A stretch of DNA of 64,000 bases. Origin: Mycolicibacter longobardus (lineage in GTDB: Bacteria > Actinomycetota > Actinomycetes > Mycobacteriales > Mycobacteriaceae). The notes under the pieces were generated by a model that saw only the letters and a program-made list of their open reading frames with translations, made no database searches and was not told the DNA's origin. A program made the position numbers and the translations under genes. The stretch spans positions 124,001 to 188,000 of the forward strand of contig NZ_LQPG01000011.1 of assembly GCF_002102265.1 (NCBI RefSeq), read 5' to 3'. Positions 53,390-63,249 of the stretch are shown here, in pieces (position 1 is the first letter of the stretch; each line of letters begins with the position of its first letter).

Positions 53390-54865
53390 TCGCCGCTGCC
53401 GCCGGAACTGAGCCGAGTGCACATGGTCGGCATCGGGGGAGCGGGCATGTCCGGTATCGCCCGCATCCTGCTGGACCGTGGTGGCCTGGTGTCGGGCTCG
53501 GATGCCAAGGAGTCACGCGGGATCCACGCGCTGCGGGCCCGCGGCGCGCAGGTCCGGATAGGCCACGACGCCTCCGCCCTGGACCTGCTGCCCGGTGGGG
53601 TGACCACCGTGGTGACCACCCATGCGGCGATCCCCAAGACGAACCCCGAACTCGTCGAGGCCCGCCGACGCGGCATCCCGGTGGTGTTGCGGCCGGCGGT
53701 GCTGGCCAAGCTGATGGCGGGGCGCACCACGCTGATGGTCACCGGCACCCACGGCAAAACGACCACGACATCGATGCTGGTGGTCGCCTTGCAGCACTGC
53801 GGGCTGGACCCGTCCTTCGCGGTCGGCGGCGAGTTGGGTTCTGCCGGTGCAGAAGCCGGCACCAACGCCCACCATGGCAGCGGACCGCTCTTTGTCGCCG
53901 AGGCCGACGAGAGTGACGGCTCACTGCTGGAGTACACCCCCAACGTCGCGGTGGTGACCAACATCGAAGCCGACCACCTGGACTTCTTCGGCAGCGCGGA
54001 GGCCTACACGCAGGTGTTCGACTCGTTCGTCGAGCGCCTCACTCCGGGCGGGGCGGTGGTGGTGTGCGTCGACGACCCCGGAGCCGCCGCACTGGCCGAC
54101 CGCACTGCAGCACAGGGCATCCGGGTGTTGCGCTACGGCACCGAAGGCCGCGGCCAGCAGGAGCTGGCCGGCTCGCTGCTGAGCTGGGAGCAGCAGGGCA
54201 CCGGCGCGGTCGCGGAGATCACGCTGGCCGGGTCGACTGAGCGCTTGGCGATGCGGCTGTCGGTGCCGGGCCGGCACATGGCGCTCAATGCGCTGGGCGC
54301 GCTGCTGGCGGCCATCGAAGTCGGCGCACCGCTGGAGGCGGTGCTCGACGGCCTGGCCGGGTTCGACGGGGTGCGCCGCCGGTTCGAGTTGGTGGGCTCG
54401 GCGGGTACGTCCGGCTCGGTGCGGGTTTTCGACGACTACGCGCACCATCCCACCGAGATCGCCGCGACACTGACCGCGGTCCGCGCCCTGCTGGCCGAAC
54501 GCGGAACGGGCCGCAGCCTGGTGGTGTTTCAGCCGCATCTGTATTCGCGGACAAAGGCTTTCGCCGCCGAGTTCGGCCAGTCGCTGGACGGCGCCGATGA
54601 GGTCTTCGTGCTCGATGTCTACGGTGCGCGCGAGCAGCCGTTGCCCGGTGTGAGTGGGGCGAGCGTCGCCGAGCACGTGAGCGTTCCGGTGCATTATCTG
54701 CCGGACTTCTCGGCGGTGCCCGAGGCGGTGGCCGCGGCGGCCGGTCCCGGTGACGTGATCGTCACCATGGGCGCCGGCGATGTGACCGTGCTGGGCCCGG
54801 AGATCGTGACCGCGCTGCGGGCGAGGGCCGACCGGACCCCTCCCGGCCGCCCGGGCGTGCTGTGA
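53372..54865 (+). CDS. murC: UDP-MurNAc:L-alanine ligase MurC
   Basis: First of the Mur ligases, adding L-alanine to UDP-MurNAc. Motifs: [34 protein letters not shown] (ATP loop), [36 protein letters not shown] and [11 protein letters not shown]. Start GTG 53372 in the second copy of the 56-bp duplication (ATG 53381 is an alternative); 497 aa. The frame stays open upstream through the first copy, but that is duplicated murG/murC junction, not conserved protein. Stop overlaps ftsQ (GTGA). Confidence 0.95.
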   Translation: MSGMSASPLPPELSRVHMVGIGGAGMSGIARILLDRGGLVSGSDAKESRGIHALRARGAQVRIGHDASALDLLPGGVTTVVTTHAAIPKTNPELVEARRRGIPVVLRPAVLAKLMAGRTTLMVTGTHGKTTTTSMLVVALQHCGLDPSFAVGGELGSAGAEAGTNAHHGSGPLFVAEADESDGSLLEYTPNVAVVTNIEADHLDFFGSAEAYTQVFDSFVERLTPGGAVVVCVDDPGAAALADRTAAQGIRVLRYGTEGRGQQELAGSLLSWEQQGTGAVAEITLAGSTERLAMRLSVPGRHMALNALGALLAAIEVGAPLEAVLDGLAGFDGVRRRFELVGSAGTSGSVRVFDDYAHHPTEIAATLTAVRALLAERGTGRSLVVFQPHLYSRTKAFAAEFGQSLDGADEVFVLDVYGAREQPLPGVSGASVAEHVSVPVHYLPDFSAVPEAVAAAAGPGDVIVTMGAGDVTVLGPEIVTALRARADRTPPGRPGVL

Positions 54866-55845
54866 GCGTGCCGCCCGAAACCCCAGCGGATGAACCGGAG
54901 TCGGTGGGGGAGAACGGGGACGTAGCGAAGGACCACGCGGTCGGCGACACCGACACCGCCGACCCCGCACCGGACCGCCCGGATGCCCCGGACACCGGGG
55001 AAGCCGCGGGCGCCGACGAGCCCGCCGAGGTCGAGGGCCCGCGGCGGCGGGCCCGCCGCGAGCGGGCAGAGCGCCGCGCCGCGCAGGCGCGTGCCGAGGC
55101 GATAGAACAGGCCCGCCGAGAGGCCAAGCGGCGACTGCGTACTGGTTCTGCGGAGCCGCCGAAACGTGTTTCGCGGGGCACCATCCGGGGTCTGAAGATG
55201 GTGCTGGCCGCATTTCTGGCGGTGGTGCTCGTCGTCGGGCTCGGGCTGATCCTGTACTTCACACCGGTCATGTCGGTGCGCGACATCGAGGTCACCGGGA
55301 TCGCGGCGGTGACTCGCGAAGAGGTGCTGGACGTGGCGCAGGTGCGGCTCGGAACGCCGCTGCTGCAGGTTGACACCGGAGGGGTTGCCGAGCGGGTCGC
55401 CGCGATTCGGCGGGTCGCCAGCACCCGGGTGCAGCGGCAGTATCCGTCGTCGCTGGGTATCGCGGTGATCGAGCGGGTTGCCGTGGTGTACAAGGACTTT
55501 CCGGACGGACCGCACCTGTTCGACCGAGACGGCGTCGACTTCGCGACGGCAGTGCCTTCGACGATGCTGCCGTACTTCGACGTGGACAACCCCGGCCCGA
55601 CCGATCCTTCCAGCCGCGCCGCACTGCAGGTGATGACCGCGCTGGCCCCCGAGGTCGCCGGGCAGATCAGCCGGGTGGCGGCCCCGTCGGTGGCGTCGAT
55701 CACCCTGACCCTGGCCGACGGCAGAGTGGTGGTCTGGGGCAATACCGACCGCACCGTGGAAAAGGCTCAGAAGCTCGCGGCGCTGCTCACCCAGCCCGGC
55801 CACACCTACGACGTGTCGAGTCCGGATCTGCCTACCGTTCGGTAG
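54862..55845 (+). CDS. ftsQ: Cell division protein FtsQ
   Basis: Bitopic divisome protein of 327 aa. A long acidic then basic cytoplasmic N-terminus ([20 protein letters not shown]) precedes a single helix ([20 protein letters not shown]). The POTRA domain follows ([20 protein letters not shown]), then the beta domain with [20 protein letters not shown]. Start GTG 54862 overlaps the murC stop. Links the FtsL-like protein to FtsW/PbpB. Confidence 0.94.
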   Translation: MSVPPETPADEPESVGENGDVAKDHAVGDTDTADPAPDRPDAPDTGEAAGADEPAEVEGPRRRARRERAERRAAQARAEAIEQARREAKRRLRTGSAEPPKRVSRGTIRGLKMVLAAFLAVVLVVGLGLILYFTPVMSVRDIEVTGIAAVTREEVLDVAQVRLGTPLLQVDTGGVAERVAAIRRVASTRVQRQYPSSLGIAVIERVAVVYKDFPDGPHLFDRDGVDFATAVPSTMLPYFDVDNPGPTDPSSRAALQVMTALAPEVAGQISRVAAPSVASITLTLADGRVVVWGNTDRTVEKAQKLAALLTQPGHTYDVSSPDLPTVR

Positions 55846-56095
55846 CTCGGCCGGCGGTTCCTCAGCGAAAATTCGTGGCCTTCGAGGAAAACTCGCGCGG
55901 CGTGTCTCGGCGCGTCGGCGCCGATGACGGCGGGGGCGGCCCTACTGTGGCGGTTGCGCGGGCCAACTTGACATAACTCTAAGCCTTTGGTTGAGGTTGA
56001 GGGTTTGGCGAGGTTTGACGCAAGGCAGATCGGGAGTTCCGCGCCAGGCCCGGCCCCAGAGAGGACTCCAATCCCACCAGGGAGGAAGACGAACG
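55846..56095 (+). promoter_or_regulatory. ftsQ-ftsZ intergenic region with candidate ftsZ promoter
   Basis: 250 bp without a gene. TTGACA at 55968-55973 is a consensus -35 hexamer in an AT-richer stretch (ACTTGACATAACTCTAAG). An imperfect inverted pair CTCTAAGCCT / AGGTTGAGGG follows at about 55976-56003 and may be an operator. The -10 element is not clear. The ribosome-binding site GGGAGGAAG lies at the end, just before ftsZ. Dedicated ftsZ promoters in this gap are usual in mycobacteria. Confidence 0.5.
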
Positions 56096-57259
56096 ATGAC
56101 CCCACCGCATAACTATCTGGCCGTCATCAAAGTCGTGGGTATCGGTGGTGGCGGCGTCAACGCCGTCAACCGGATGATCGAGCAGGGCCTCAAGGGCGTC
56201 GAGTTCATCGCGATCAACACCGACGCGCAGGCACTGTTGATGAGCGACGCCGACGTCAAGCTCGACGTCGGGCGCGACTCCACCCGGGGCCTCGGCGCCG
56301 GCGCCGACCCGGAAGTGGGCCGGCGGGCCGCCGAAGACGCCAAAGATGAGATCGAGGAGCTGTTGCGCGGCGCCGACATGGTGTTCGTCACCGCCGGCGA
56401 GGGCGGCGGCACCGGAACCGGCGGCGCACCGGTGGTCGCGACCATCGCGCGCAAGCTCGGGGCGCTGACCGTCGGCGTGGTCACCCGGCCGTTCTCCTTC
56501 GAGGGCAAGCGCCGCAGCGCCCAGGCCGAGAACGGGATCAGCTCGCTACGGGAGAGCTGCGACACCCTGATCGTGATCCCCAACGACAGGCTGCTGCAGA
56601 TGGGCGACGCCCAGGTCTCGCTGATGGACGCGTTCCGCAGCGCCGACGAGGTACTGCTCAACGGTGTCCAGGGCATCACCGATCTGATCACCACCCCCGG
56701 CCTGATCAACGTCGACTTCGCCGACGTCAAGGGCATCATGAGCGGCGCCGGCACCGCGCTGATGGGCATCGGATCGGCCCGCGGTGACGGCCGGGCGCTC
56801 AAAGCCGCCGAGATCGCGATCAACTCGCCGTTGCTGGAGGCCTCGATGGAAGGCGCCCAGGGCGTGCTGATGTCGGTCGCCGGCGGCAGTGACCTGGGGT
56901 TGTTCGAGATCAACGAGGCGGCATCGCTGGTCCAGGACGCCGCGCACCCCGAGGCCAACATCATCTTCGGCACCGTGATCGACGACTCGCTCGGCGACGA
57001 AGTCCGGGTAACGGTGATCGCTGCGGGCTTCGACTCCGCCGGCTCGGGCCGCAAGCCGGTGACCGGGACGCCCGGTCAGGCCCGGCACGCGATGGCGTCC
57101 GGGCAGGCCGGCAAGGTCACCTCATCGCTGTTCGACCCGGTGGATGCGGTCAGTGTGCCCGCCCCCACCAACGGTGCGACGGTCAGCGTCGGCGGACGCA
57201 ACGGCGATGACGGAGTCGATGACGATGACGTCGACGTTCCGCCGTTCATGCGCCACTAG
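56096..57259 (+). CDS. ftsZ: Cell division GTPase FtsZ
   Basis: Tubulin homologue forming the Z ring. GTPase signature [10 protein letters not shown] near residues 101-110, [20 protein letters not shown] at the N-terminus, and the T7 loop [20 protein letters not shown] with the catalytic Asp. A variable linker ends in the C-terminal peptide [12 protein letters not shown], which binds SepF and other partners. Start ATG 56096 follows GGGAGGAAGACGAACG; 387 aa. Confidence 0.97.
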   Translation: MTPPHNYLAVIKVVGIGGGGVNAVNRMIEQGLKGVEFIAINTDAQALLMSDADVKLDVGRDSTRGLGAGADPEVGRRAAEDAKDEIEELLRGADMVFVTAGEGGGTGTGGAPVVATIARKLGALTVGVVTRPFSFEGKRRSAQAENGISSLRESCDTLIVIPNDRLLQMGDAQVSLMDAFRSADEVLLNGVQGITDLITTPGLINVDFADVKGIMSGAGTALMGIGSARGDGRALKAAEIAINSPLLEASMEGAQGVLMSVAGGSDLGLFEINEAASLVQDAAHPEANIIFGTVIDDSLGDEVRVTVIAAGFDSAGSGRKPVTGTPGQARHAMASGQAGKVTSSLFDPVDAVSVPAPTNGATVSVGGRNGDDGVDDDDVDVPPFMRH

Positions 57260-57277
57260 CAACAGGGTCGCGGGCCG

Positions 57278-57985
57278 GTGAGTTTTCGCGTCCGGCGGGT
57301 GACGACCACCCGCTCCGGTGGCGTGTCGGCGGCTCCGTTCGACAGCTTCAACCTCGGCGATCACGTCGGCGATGATCCGGCGGCGGTAGCGGCCAACCGT
57401 TCGCGGCTGGCGACGGCCACCGGGCTGGGACCCGACCGGCTGGTGTGGATGAACCAGGTGCACAGCGATCATGTGGTGGTCGTCGACGGGCCGCGCGACA
57501 CCCCGGTAGACGCGACCGACGCACTGGTCACCGCGGTGCCCCGGCTGGCGATGGTGGTGGTGACCGCCGACTGCGTCCCGGTGCTGATGGCCGATGCGCG
57601 TGCCGGGGTGATCGCCGCGGTCCATGCCGGCCGGGTGGGCGCGCAGCACGGCGTGGTCGCTCGCGCCCTGGAGCAGATGTTGGCGGCCGGTGCCCAGATC
57701 GGCGACATCTCGGTTTTGCTGGGCCCGGCGGTGAGCGGGCCGAACTACGAGGTGCCCGCTGCGATGGCAGACGAGGTGGAGGCGGCATTGCCGGGCAGTC
57801 GCACCGTCACCGCCGCGGGCACGCCAGGCCTGGATCTGCGGGCCGGAATCGCCCGGCAATTACGGGAATTGGGCGTTGAAGCGGTCGACGTCGACCCGCG
57901 CTGCACGGCGGCCGACCCCAACCTGTTCAGCCACCGCCGCGACGGGCTCACCGGCCGGCTCGCATCACTGGTATGGCTGGAATGA
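57278..57985 (+). CDS. YfiH/LACC1 family purine nucleoside phosphorylase-like protein
   Basis: Polyphenol oxidase-fold (DUF152) protein now assigned to purine nucleoside phosphorylase/adenosine deaminase activity; a cell wall amino-acid editing role has also been proposed. The metal ligands are His in WMNQVHSDHV, Cys in VVTADCVPVLMAD and His in AAVHAGRVGAQ, where the usual HAGWRG reads HAGRVG. 235 aa from GTG 57278. In M. tuberculosis Rv2149c is followed by a PLP-binding yggS gene (Rv2148c); here the next gene is sepF. Confidence 0.87.
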   Translation: MSFRVRRVTTTRSGGVSAAPFDSFNLGDHVGDDPAAVAANRSRLATATGLGPDRLVWMNQVHSDHVVVVDGPRDTPVDATDALVTAVPRLAMVVVTADCVPVLMADARAGVIAAVHAGRVGAQHGVVARALEQMLAAGAQIGDISVLLGPAVSGPNYEVPAAMADEVEAALPGSRTVTAAGTPGLDLRAGIARQLRELGVEAVDVDPRCTAADPNLFSHRRDGLTGRLASLVWLE

Positions 57986-58137
57986 GTCCGTAATGGATGT
58001 CGCTGGCGGGGGTGGGTGAAACCGGTTGTGACTGTCCGCGTGTCGTTGCCACGCCAAGGCGCTCGCTGCCGTTACCGTCACCGTTATTAGTCACTTCAGT
58101 CACACCTTCATCACAGTCATCAGAGAAGGGTCCAATG

Positions 58138-58800
58138 ATGAGCACACTCCACAAGGTCAAGGCCTACTTCGGGATGGCTCCAATGGAGGACTACGACGAC
58201 GACTACTACGACGACGGCGATGACCGCGCGGGCTCGCGCGATTACGCCCCTCGGGCGGAGCGGTTCGCCGAGGACGTCTTCGACCGGGTCGGAGGCCGTT
58301 CGGAGGGCCGCTACGACGACCGATTCGAGGACCGGGACTACGACGACGCGCCCGCCGGTTACCGGGGCGGCTACGAGGACGACCCCCGCTACCGCACCCG
58401 CGAGTTCGACCGTCCTCGCGACTTCGAGCGCTCACGCTTCGCCTCGCTGCGCGGTGCCACCCGCGGCGCCCTGGCGATGGAGCCACGCCGGATGGCGATG
58501 ATGTTCGACGAGAGCAGCCCGCTGTCGAAGATCACCACGCTTCGGCCCAAGGACTACAGCGAGGCGCGCACCATCGGTGAGCGATTCCGCGACGGCACCC
58601 CGGTGATCATGGATCTGGTGTCGATGGACAACGCCGACGCCAAGCGGTTGGTCGACTTCGCGGCAGGCCTCGCCTTCGCCCTGCGCGGCTCATTCGACAA
58701 GGTCGCGACCAAGGTGTTTCTGCTCTCGCCGGCCGATGTCGACGTGTCGCCCGAGGAGCGTCGCCGGATCGCCGAGACCGGTTTCTACGCTTATCGGTAG
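58138..58800 (+). CDS. sepF: Cell division protein SepF
   Basis: Membrane-binding FtsZ anchor (220 aa). N-terminal [15 protein letters not shown] is the amphipathic helix; an acidic/Arg-rich disordered linker ([12 protein letters not shown]...) follows. The C-terminal SepF domain runs from [20 protein letters not shown] through [21 protein letters not shown] to [11 protein letters not shown]. Start ATG 58138 (ATG 58135 is adjacent), with AGAGAAGGG upstream. The 150-bp upstream gap is rich in GTCAC/TCAC repeats and may contain a promoter. Confidence 0.95.
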   Translation: MSTLHKVKAYFGMAPMEDYDDDYYDDGDDRAGSRDYAPRAERFAEDVFDRVGGRSEGRYDDRFEDRDYDDAPAGYRGGYEDDPRYRTREFDRPRDFERSRFASLRGATRGALAMEPRRMAMMFDESSPLSKITTLRPKDYSEARTIGERFRDGTPVIMDLVSMDNADAKRLVDFAAGLAFALRGSFDKVATKVFLLSPADVDVSPEERRRIAETGFYAYR

Positions 58801-58870
58801 GCTGGGCTGACAGTCGGGCCGGTCAGCGATGCTGATGCGGGCACACCCTCGTCAGTAAGGTCGCATTCCG

Positions 58871-59161
58871 TTGGCGCTGTTCTTCACGATTCTCGGTATC
58901 GCGCTGTTTCTCTTCTGGTTGCTGCTGATCGCCCGGATCGTCATCGAGTTCATCCGCTCATTCAGCCGTGACTGGCACCCGCGGGGCGCCACGGTGGTGA
59001 TCCTGGAGTTGATCATGAGCATCACTGATCCACCGGTGAAGCTGCTGCGGCGCCTCATACCGCAATTGACCATCGGTGCGGTGCGCATCGACCTGTCGAT
59101 CATGGTGCTGCTGCTGATCGCCTTCGTCGGAATGGAACTGGCGCTACAGCACGCCGCCTGA
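58871..59161 (+). CDS. YggT family membrane protein (Rv2146c-like)
   Basis: 96-aa protein with two hydrophobic segments (ALFFTILGIALFLFWLLLIARIV and VRIDLSIMVLLLIAFVGMEL) around the YggT core (LIMSITDPPVKLLRRLIP). Start TTG 58871 is supported by conservation and by GTAAGG upstream. The family lies next to sepF and wag31 in Gram-positives and has been tied to division or osmotic tolerance; molecular role unknown. Confidence 0.9.
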   Translation: MALFFTILGIALFLFWLLLIARIVIEFIRSFSRDWHPRGATVVILELIMSITDPPVKLLRRLIPQLTIGAVRIDLSIMVLLLIAFVGMELALQHAA

Positions 59162-59192
59162 AACACGCCCGCTTGAGGCGCCCGGGTCGGCC

Positions 59193-59969
59193 TCAGACCC
59201 GGGTCAGCCGCAGTCGCCAGGCATGGGGCCCGCGCTCCTCATAGCCGACCGCCAGTCGGCCACCGCTGCGCTCGGCGAGCTGGTGCAGCAGGGGGATCGG
59301 GTCGTGCGGCGCCACCAGCAGCATCGATCCGCCCACCGGAACCGCGTCGAAGGCGCCGAACACCGTCGCATGCCGGATGGCGTGCGGAACCTCCCGCACG
59401 TCGAGCTCGGGCACCTCGTCGTCCTCTTCGCCGCAGCCACAACCGCCGTGGCTGTGGCCCTGTTGCTGCGCGGGACCGCGGTCGTGCTCGACCTGCGGCA
59501 GTTGAGCGGCCAGTTCGGCCAGCGAGATGCCGCTGGCTTCGGCGAGCGCGGGCAGCAGCAGGTCGGCGACCTTGCCCAGCAGCGCCTCCAACAGCACACG
59601 TAGCGCCTCGGCATGCGCGACGATCTGCACCCGGTCGCTGTCGCGGGCGATCCGTGCCGCCGCCTGCTCGATCAGCTGGGTCTCGCCGAGCAGGCCCTCG
59701 ACCAACAGCCGCGAGCGCTCGACGGTGGCCGCGGCCGGATAGATCAACTCCATCGCGGCGCGCAGTTGTGGCCGCACCGCCTGATCGATGAACGACTGCA
59801 CCGCGCGGTGGGCGTCGTCGAACGCCGGGCCCGCCGTGCCGATGCTGGCGAGCACCGCCGCTCCCAGGGCGGCCTGGCGGCCCAGTAGCTCGGCGTAGCG
59901 CGACCGTACGTCATCGACCGCCGCCGAGTCCGCTGCGCTGGTCGCCACCACCACGTCATTGGTTGTCAT
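59193..59969 (-). CDS. DUF2249 domain protein with His/Cys-rich linker
   Basis: 258-aa protein on the opposite strand, inserted between the YggT-like gene and wag31. The C-terminal ~75 residues form a DUF2249 domain: ELDVREVPHAIRHATVFGAF, GGSMLLVAPHDPIPLLHQL and GPHAWRLRLTRV. An all-helical N-terminal half (~20-165) resembles hemerythrin-like bundles but lacks the full His set. Between them lies QQQGHSHGGCGCGEEDDE, which could bind metal. DUF2249 proteins are often linked to nitrogen oxide or redox metabolism. Start ATG 59969 follows AAGGACACTCCGA. M. tuberculosis has no gene at this position. Confidence 0.75.
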   Translation of the reverse strand: MTTNDVVVATSAADSAAVDDVRSRYAELLGRQAALGAAVLASIGTAGPAFDDAHRAVQSFIDQAVRPQLRAAMELIYPAAATVERSRLLVEGLLGETQLIEQAAARIARDSDRVQIVAHAEALRVLLEALLGKVADLLLPALAEASGISLAELAAQLPQVEHDRGPAQQQGHSHGGCGCGEEDDEVPELDVREVPHAIRHATVFGAFDAVPVGGSMLLVAPHDPIPLLHQLAERSGGRLAVGYEERGPHAWRLRLTRV

Positions 59970-60506
59970 TCGGAGTGTCCTTCCGGTTCGTCCCCGATGG
60001 ATCTCAACCCTCCGCAGGCCCGCGGGCCGGCCGCCACCAATTTTCACAGGTTGGCATTGTGAATAATACGGCGTGGCCGGCCGGGCCGGTACCCGGCGCC
60101 CGGGAGCGTCGCCGGGATCGGCTGGGGACACGTTTGTGCGGGAGTGAAATACGCCGTGTTTCGCGGGCCGGATACCTAACGGCTTTGCTGCCCGCGGCGG
60201 ATGGGCGGAACCCTCTGGAGCTGTCGACGGTCGCAGAAATCCCTGATCCGGTGGCTTCGAGCCCCCCGTGGAGGCCTGACGGTACCGCTCACCGGCGAGG
60301 ATCGATGATCGCGCTCATCGGCTGCGTTTGCCAAAGCGTGATTTCTGTGGCAGCAATTTGAAATTCGCTCTTAATATCATTCTCATTGCCGAGCACAGCG
60401 GCGGATGTGACAGGATGGACGGCAGTTACAACACGGCTAGCGTATTCCCGGTCGACCATCCTTGCCTGATCGGCGCTACCTACTACCTGACTCGAGGGGG
60501 CAGACG
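59970..60506. promoter_or_regulatory. 537-bp divergent region between the DUF2249 gene and wag31
   Basis: No coding sequence recognised. Near the minus-strand gene, TTCACA (60043-60048) and TGTGAA (60058-60063) form an inverted repeat with a 9-bp spacer beside AATAAT. Closer to wag31, 60350-60395 is strikingly AT-rich for this genome (GCTCTTAATATCATTCTC) and probably includes the wag31 promoter, with a Fur/Zur-like half-site look. The wag31 ribosome-binding site is GAGGGGG (60494-60500). Confidence 0.5.
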
Positions 60507-61313
60507 ATGCCACTAACACCGGCAGACGTGCATAACGTCGCGTTCAGCAAACCGCCGATTGGGAAGCGCGGCTACAACGAAGACGAGGTCGACGCGTTCC
60601 TCGACCTGGTCGAAACCGAGCTGACGCGGCTCATCGAGGAGAACGCCGACCTCCGCCAGCGGGTCAGCGAGCTCGATCAGGATCTGGCGGCGGCCCGCGC
60701 CGGTGGTGCCCCACAGGCAACCAGCTCGATCCCGGTCTACGAGCCCGTCCCCGAACCCGTGGCGCCGCCGCAGCCGGTCGTCGCCCCGCAGGCGGCCCCC
60801 GACTTGTCCACCGAGGAGCAACACCTCAAGGCGGCGCGGGTGCTGAGCCTGGCCCAGGACACCGCCGACCGGTTGACCGGTACGGCCCGGGCCGAGTCCG
60901 AGAAACTGATGGCCGACGCCCGCGCCAACGCGGACCAGATCGTCAGCGAGGCCCGGCACACCGCCGAGACGACCGTCGCCGAAGCCCGTCAGCGCGCCGA
61001 TGCCATGTTGTCGGATGCGCAGACCCGCTCGGAGACCCAGCTGCGCCAGGCCCAGGAGAAGGCCGACGCGCTGCAGGCCGATGCCGAGCGCAAGCATTCC
61101 GAGATCATGGGCACCATCAACCAGCAGCGCACCGTACTGGAAGGCCGCCTGGAGCAGTTGCGCACGTTCGAGCGGGAGTACCGCACCCGGCTCAAGACCT
61201 ACCTGGAATCGCAGCTTGAGGAGCTGGGTCAACGGGGCTCGGCCGCACCGGTCGACAGCAGCGCAACCGGTGACGGCGGCGGCTTCAACCACTTCAACCG
61301 CGGCACCAACTGA
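60507..61313 (+). CDS. wag31: Polar growth and division scaffold Wag31 (DivIVA)
   Basis: DivIVA-family coiled-coil protein that marks the cell pole and directs peptidoglycan synthesis in mycobacteria. The N-terminal domain ([20 protein letters not shown] then [20 protein letters not shown]) binds membrane. A Pro-rich linker follows at about residues 75-105, then long coiled coils ([20 protein letters not shown] onward). In M. tuberculosis a Thr in the linker is phosphorylated by PknA/B; the linker here contains T and S residues in the same area. Start ATG 60507; 268 aa. Confidence 0.96.
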   Translation: MPLTPADVHNVAFSKPPIGKRGYNEDEVDAFLDLVETELTRLIEENADLRQRVSELDQDLAAARAGGAPQATSSIPVYEPVPEPVAPPQPVVAPQAAPDLSTEEQHLKAARVLSLAQDTADRLTGTARAESEKLMADARANADQIVSEARHTAETTVAEARQRADAMLSDAQTRSETQLRQAQEKADALQADAERKHSEIMGTINQQRTVLEGRLEQLRTFEREYRTRLKTYLESQLEELGQRGSAAPVDSSATGDGGGFNHFNRGTN

Positions 61314-61378
61314 GCGCCGGAATCGAGCGGTAACACGGCGGAATCGAGTAGTTCGCCCGTCGAGCTGGAGGTGAATCG

Positions 61379-61732
61379 ATGCTGATCATCGCGTTGGTGT
61401 TGGCGGCAATAGGACTTGCCGCGCTGGTGTTCGCCGTGGTCACCAGCAATGCGCTGGTGGCGTGGGTCTGTATCGGCGCCAGCTTGCTGGGTGTGCTGCT
61501 GCTGATCGTCGATGCGCTGCGGGAACGGCGCGCACACGTGTCAGCGGGCGCGGTCGAGGCCCCCGAGGAGTCCGTCGATGCGGACCTCGATGCAGACGTT
61601 GCCGAGGTCGAGAGCGCCGATACCTCCGATGCCGCTGAAGCGGTGGGATTCGATGCTGCGGTGGGTTTCGACGCCGAGGCGACCGATGAACCCGTCGACG
61701 AGTCCGCCGTACACCCCGCAGATCAGCCCTGA
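61379..61732 (+). CDS. Conserved small membrane protein (Rv2144c-like)
   Basis: 117-aa protein: two adjacent helices (LIIALVLAAIGLAALVFAVV and VAWVCIGASLLGVLLLIVDAL) joined by a very short loop, then RERR and a strongly acidic, low-complexity C-terminal tail (EESVDADLDADVAEVE and similar). Start ATG 61379 follows CTGGAGGTGAATCG. It follows wag31 by 65 bp and may be cotranscribed with it. Function unknown. Confidence 0.82.
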   Translation: MLIIALVLAAIGLAALVFAVVTSNALVAWVCIGASLLGVLLLIVDALRERRAHVSAGAVEAPEESVDADLDADVAEVESADTSDAAEAVGFDAAVGFDAEATDEPVDESAVHPADQP

Positions 61733-62410
61733 TCAGCCCGTAGTCGGCGTGGCCAGAAGGTCGCGGACTTCATCGTCGCTGACCTGGTGAAAATCGAGGT
61801 AAGCCTGGCCGACGGCATCGAAGGCGGCGGGCATCGTGGCGCAGACGACGTCGTCGGCCTCCTGGGCGATCTTGCGGCAGGCCGACAGCGGGCCCACGGG
61901 TACCGCGACGACGATGGACGCCGGCTCGGCCGCTTGAACGGCTCGCACGGCCGCCAGCACGCTGGCCCCGGTTGCGATGCCGTCGTCGACCAAGATCACC
62001 ACCTGGCCGTGTAGGACAGCTGCCGGCCGATCCCCGCGGTAGGCGCGTTCGCGCCGACGCAGTTCGGCGGTCTCACGTTCGATCACGGCCTGTACGGCCT
62101 CGTCGCTGATGCGCAGGTCGGTGATCACCTGGTCGTTCATCACCACCTGCCCGCCGGCCAGCGCGCCCATCGCCAGTTCGGGCTGCTGCGGCACGCCGAG
62201 CTTGCGCACCAGGAACACGTCCAGCGGTGCGTGCAGGGCGGCGGCGACCTCCCAGGCGACCGGCACGCCACCCCGGGCCAGCCCCAGCACCAGCAGACCG
62301 TCGGCGTTGCGGTAATCGGACAGATGCCCGGCCAGCACCCGGCCGGCGTCGCGGCGGTCTCGGAACGTGCGGGACGCCGGCTGGCGTAGAAAGGCGCCTG
62401 GTCGAGTCAT
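61733..62410 (-). CDS. Phosphoribosyltransferase-fold protein (Rv2143-like)
   Basis: Type I PRTase domain protein of unknown substrate. The PRPP-binding loop is [19 protein letters not shown] (the DDGxxTG motif), preceded by [17 protein letters not shown] and [21 protein letters not shown], as in a widespread family also found fused to dienelactone-hydrolase-like domains. ATG 62410 gives 225 aa; ATG 62446 is an alternative. Its stop codon abuts that of the Rv2144c-like gene with no gap. The last gene of the syntenic region. Confidence 0.87.
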   Translation of the reverse strand: MTRPGAFLRQPASRTFRDRRDAGRVLAGHLSDYRNADGLLVLGLARGGVPVAWEVAAALHAPLDVFLVRKLGVPQQPELAMGALAGGQVVMNDQVITDLRISDEAVQAVIERETAELRRRERAYRGDRPAAVLHGQVVILVDDGIATGASVLAAVRAVQAAEPASIVVAVPVGPLSACRKIAQEADDVVCATMPAAFDAVGQAYLDFHQVSDDEVRDLLATPTTG

Positions 62411-62446
62411 CTCCCCATCGAGCCTACGACGGTAGGGCCGGGCCAT

Positions 62447-62796
62447 GACGGGTGTTCGTGAGGTGGAAGCGATTCATTCCACGCGGTGTCCGAGGGGGGA
62501 GTTGGCCACCTGCGACACGGGTTGAGATCTTTGAGTTAAGTCGTTGACCAGCAAGTTTCTGGGGCGGTGATGCGAGGCTGACTTGCGGCCGACTGCGAAT
62601 TTACCCGACTACGAATTTTGGGGAGTCCCTGGTGCAACAGCTACCTTCGCGCCAACAGCAGGAACAGGGCTGATTCCGGGTCGTGTCCGTCGCCATCGCT
62701 CGATCGACTCACCGATAATCGACACGGCCACGACGAACCGCGGGCCGTTTCCTGTTGTTGCCCGCCGCGTCGGTGCCCTGTGCGACTCTTGCGAAC
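62447..62796. other. Non-coding or unrecognised region at the edge of the accessory segment
   Basis: About 350 bp with weaker GC bias and no convincing gene. A degenerate direct repeat, GACTGCGAATTT (62591-62602) and GACTACGAATTT (62607-62618), has a 16-bp period and could be a regulatory site. No tRNA, integrase or transposase terminal repeat was recognised. Synteny with M. tuberculosis stops here. Confidence 0.4.
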
Positions 62797-63249
62797 GTGA
62801 CCATCAACCCGCACCGCGACGAGATCGCCGACTATCTCCGCCGCGCTTCCTGCCACTTCGGCCACACCTTTCGTGAGGAGCGAGACGGGCTGTCCGTGGA
62901 CGAGGCCGCCGAGAAGCGGGATGTTGGACGCGATCAGGTGGCGTCCTGTCGCCGCGCCGTGTACCGGGTACTCGCCGGAGAGTTCTCCGCCAACGAGACG
63001 CAGGCCACCTACGACGAGGCCGTGTATCGCGCGCTGCTGCACTTCCGTGGCGAGATGTCGGATGGGCTGCGTCAGTACGTGCTCGGGCAGCTGACGCGGT
63101 TCAAGGCCGAGTGGTTGCCCGATCTGAAGGTAGAACCATTGCAGTGCCCATACGCCGTCGGGAGCCCAGCGAAGGCAGGCGCGGTCAAAGTCCGGGAACC
63201 ACACGTGTGCCCCGACTGCCACATGGCGCATGCGGGGGATTGCTGGTGA
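62797..63249 (+). CDS. Hypothetical protein with C-terminal Cys/His cluster
   Basis: 150-aa protein I do not recognise. From GTG 62797 it reads VTINPHRDEIADYLRRASCH, then a helical region with a possible HTH-like segment (LSVDEAAEKRDVGRDQVASC), and ends in CPDCHMAHAGDCW, a compact zinc-ribbon-like cluster. The open frame extends to TTG 62755. Such small proteins occur in mycobacterial accessory regions and phages. Could be regulatory or an accessory subunit; no function can be assigned. Confidence 0.55.
   Translation: MTINPHRDEIADYLRRASCHFGHTFREERDGLSVDEAAEKRDVGRDQVASCRRAVYRVLAGEFSANETQATYDEAVYRALLHFRGEMSDGLRQYVLGQLTRFKAEWLPDLKVEPLQCPYAVGSPAKAGAVKVREPHVCPDCHMAHAGDCW

Noticed and set aside
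51766..53964. 732-aa minus-strand frame across ftsW, murG and murC
   Set aside because: Spans three conserved genes on the other strand and contains no known motif. Its internal repeat is the 56-bp duplication read in antisense.
62583..62876. 97-aa open frame before the first accessory gene
   Set aside because: No ribosome-binding site and it overlaps the better-supported gene starting at 62797 in another frame.
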